A stretch of 16,403 bases of DNA from contig NZ_CAMLDX010000077.1 in the NCBI RefSeq assembly GCF_946478885.1, forward strand, positions 1-16,403, written 5' to 3'. The position numbers and the translations under genes are program-made. Shown here piece after piece: positions 14,895 through 16,403 of this stretch. Origin of the DNA: an uncultured Bacillus sp. Lineage in GTDB: Bacteria > Bacillota > Bacilli > Bacillales_B > DSM-18226. The notes under the pieces were generated by a model that had not been told where the DNA came from, did no database searches, and saw only the letters and a list, made by a program, of their open reading frames with translations. Within the stretch, counting starts at the first letter, position 1. Each line of letters opens with the position of its first letter.

Positions 14895-16403
14895 TTGTAT
14901 ACGGATTGGCTAAAACACCGGGCCCAGATTTCTTCTTCTTATCCGGCGGTTATGGATGCTCAAACGAAAGAAAATTGGAATTACCAGGAATTAGATGAAC
15001 GATCCGATGACCTGGCTGCATATTTATGTGAAATAGGCCTAAAAAAAGGTGATAGAGTGGCGCTTATTTCCCCGAATGATATTTGTTATTTGGATTTTTT
15101 GTTCGCCTGTGAAAAAAACGGGATGATCTTTGTTCCAATCAATTGGCGGCTCTCTGCGAGTGAAATAAAAGCGATTTTCGAGGATTGTAGCCCTGCACTG
15201 ATCGCAACAACATCTGTAAATAAATCAATTTATGGTGATATGGATTCTCGGAAACTTATTTTCATCGATTCACCTTCATATAAAAAAATCATAAACCAAC
15301 GTCAAGGGACTTTCGCAGCGGAAGTAATTTCAGACTCCGATACACTAGCCATTGTCTATACGAGCGGTTCAACAGGCAGGCCAAAAGGAGTGATGATTTC
15401 TCACGGCGCTGTAAAACACAATGGCTTGAATACAATTGTCAGCTGGAATTTAAAAGCCGGCGATGCAACTATCATTTCTGTACCTATGTATCATACATCC
15501 GGGCTTTTTGCTTTGACGATTCCGCTGCTGATGATTGGCGGAAGGGTTATTCTGCAGAAAAAATATGATCCGGATGAGACCATGCAGTTAATTGAAGAAG
15601 AGAAATGTACGATTATCTTTATGGTTCCAACGATGTATTATTCCCTTATCCAGGCAAAGAGTTTTACCAGGACCGATTTATCCTCAGTAGAGAGCTTTAT
15701 TTCCGGGGGGGCCTCCTGTACGGAAAGCATCTATAAAGCCTTTGCCAATCAAGGGCTTCCCTTTAAAGAGGCATATGGATTAACAGAGGCTGGCCCCAAT
15801 AATTTTTATATTGCCCCAGCTATCGCTAAATTTAAAGTAGGATCTGTCGGAAGACCGATGATGTTTAACGAAGCCAGAATTTTGAATGAAGAAGGAAAAG
15901 AGGCAGGATTAGGAGAAATAGGAGAAATAGTTTTATCCGGAAAACATATTTTTCAAGGGTATTGGAATAAAGAGGAAGAAACAAACAAGGTGTTAAAGAA
16001 TGGTGAGGTTTATACCGGGGATTTAGGAAGATTGGATCAGGATGGTTATTTTTATATTGTCGGCCGTAAAAAAGATATAATTATCAGCGGCGGAGAAAAT
16101 ATTATTCCATCCGAAGTTGAAAATATTTTGAATCAGCACCCGGCAGTGGAAGATTCTACAGTAGTAGGAATTAACGATGAAAAATGGGGTGAAGTGGTAG
16201 CAGCCATGGTGTGCTGCCCTTTGGGACAAACCATCACTCTGGAGGAATTGCAGTTGTTTTGCCGCCAGAAGCTGGGCGGGTTTAAACTACCGCGTAAAAT
16301 CTTGATCACAAATAAACTACCAATTAATGGATGTGGGAAAGTAGATAAAGGACTCATCAAACAATATTTCTCTACCAATCAAGAAAAGAAAAAGCCTGCT
16401 ATG
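14895..16403 (+). CDS. Acyl-CoA ligase (AMP-forming), 3' end outside window
   Basis: An uninterrupted frame of 503 codons runs to the last base without a stop. It encodes an ANL-superfamily acid-CoA ligase: AMP-binding loop YTSGSTGRPKGVMISHG (about residues 155-171), MYHTSGLF, the EAYGLTEAGPNN motif, YTGDLGRLDQDGYFYIVGRKKDIIISGGENI around the hinge, and PINGCGKVDK with the expected catalytic lysine near the end. Relatives such as CaiC and FadK have about 515-550 residues, so few codons are missing. The TTG start is supported by AAGGGAGA (14877-14884) and by the family-like beginning YTDWLKHRAQ; the next ATG (14952) has no ribosome binding site. It activates a free acid with ATP and CoA, probably to prime the cycle that the CoA-transferase keeps running. 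Specificity is unknown; FadK/CaiC-like functions are candidates. Confidence 0.92.
   Translation, partial: MYTDWLKHRAQISSSYPAVMDAQTKENWNYQELDERSDDLAAYLCEIGLKKGDRVALISPNDICYLDFLFACEKNGMIFVPINWRLSASEIKAIFEDCSPALIATTSVNKSIYGDMDSRKLIFIDSPSYKKIINQRQGTFAAEVISDSDTLAIVYTSGSTGRPKGVMISHGAVKHNGLNTIVSWNLKAGDATIISVPMYHTSGLFALTIPLLMIGGRVILQKKYDPDETMQLIEEEKCTIIFMVPTMYYSLIQAKSFTRTDLSSVESFISGGASCTESIYKAFANQGLPFKEAYGLTEAGPNNFYIAPAIAKFKVGSVGRPMMFNEARILNEEGKEAGLGEIGEIVLSGKHIFQGYWNKEEETNKVLKNGEVYTGDLGRLDQDGYFYIVGRKKDIIISGGENIIPSEVENILNQHPAVEDSTVVGINDEKWGEVVAAMVCCPLGQTITLEELQLFCRQKLGGFKLPRKILITNKLPINGCGKVDKGLIKQYFSTNQEKKKPAM

Noticed and set aside
14713..14913. 66-codon plus-strand frame overlapping the end of fixX
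   Set aside because: It lies in another frame of fixX and ends inside the ligase start region; fixX itself has complete family motifs.
1..16403. CRISPR array, tRNA genes, prophage or integron structures
   Set aside because: No regularly spaced direct repeats, tRNA cloverleaf sequences or phage genes were seen.

Overview
The window reads as chromosomal DNA of a low-GC Firmicute of the Bacillus group. It starts inside the 3' end of a Bacillus-like 5S rRNA, uses AGGAGG-type ribosome binding sites with several TTG/GTG starts, and carries a sigma-54 activator plus a lipoprotein nuclease of Gram-positive type. No species is claimed.

Left part (1-4383), AT-rich and accessory in character: the end of an rRNA operon with a long terminator; a 39-codon remnant of a serine resolvase on the minus strand; an ECF sigma factor and a membrane anti-sigma factor with its own ECF-type promoter; a lipoprotein-type DNA/RNA non-specific endonuclease; an unrecognised minus-strand open frame that looks like a broken gene; and a decayed IS256-family transposase whose 5' region folds into a hairpin that hides its ribosome binding site. 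This stretch is a graveyard of mobile-element pieces between the rRNA operon and the metabolic locus.

Right part (4384-16403): a PAS/AAA+/Fis sigma-54 activator with its own terminator, then a 541-base control region with two identical-arm palindromes (ATGTACC-N6-GGTACAT, 43 bp apart) and a textbook -24/-12 promoter. A nine-gene operon follows: class I CoA-transferase, two dissimilar acyl-CoA dehydrogenases, an OFA-type major facilitator, fixA, fixB, fixC, fixX, and an acyl-CoA ligase that runs off the window end.

How the genes could work together: a carboxylic acid enters (or is exchanged for its product) through the OFA carrier, is primed with CoA by the ligase and then kept activated by CoA transfer. 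It is reduced or oxidised at the alpha-beta bond by the dehydrogenase pair, with electrons passing through FixAB and FixCX to or from the quinone pool. The layout matches E. coli ydiFO-QRST-fadK in gene content and cai/fix in logic, but has sigma-54 control, a carrier of another family, and a second dehydrogenase. The two dehydrogenases have lost complementary halves of the FAD-site motifs, which suggests an obligate heteromer with one FAD per pair. The substrate cannot be read from the sequence.
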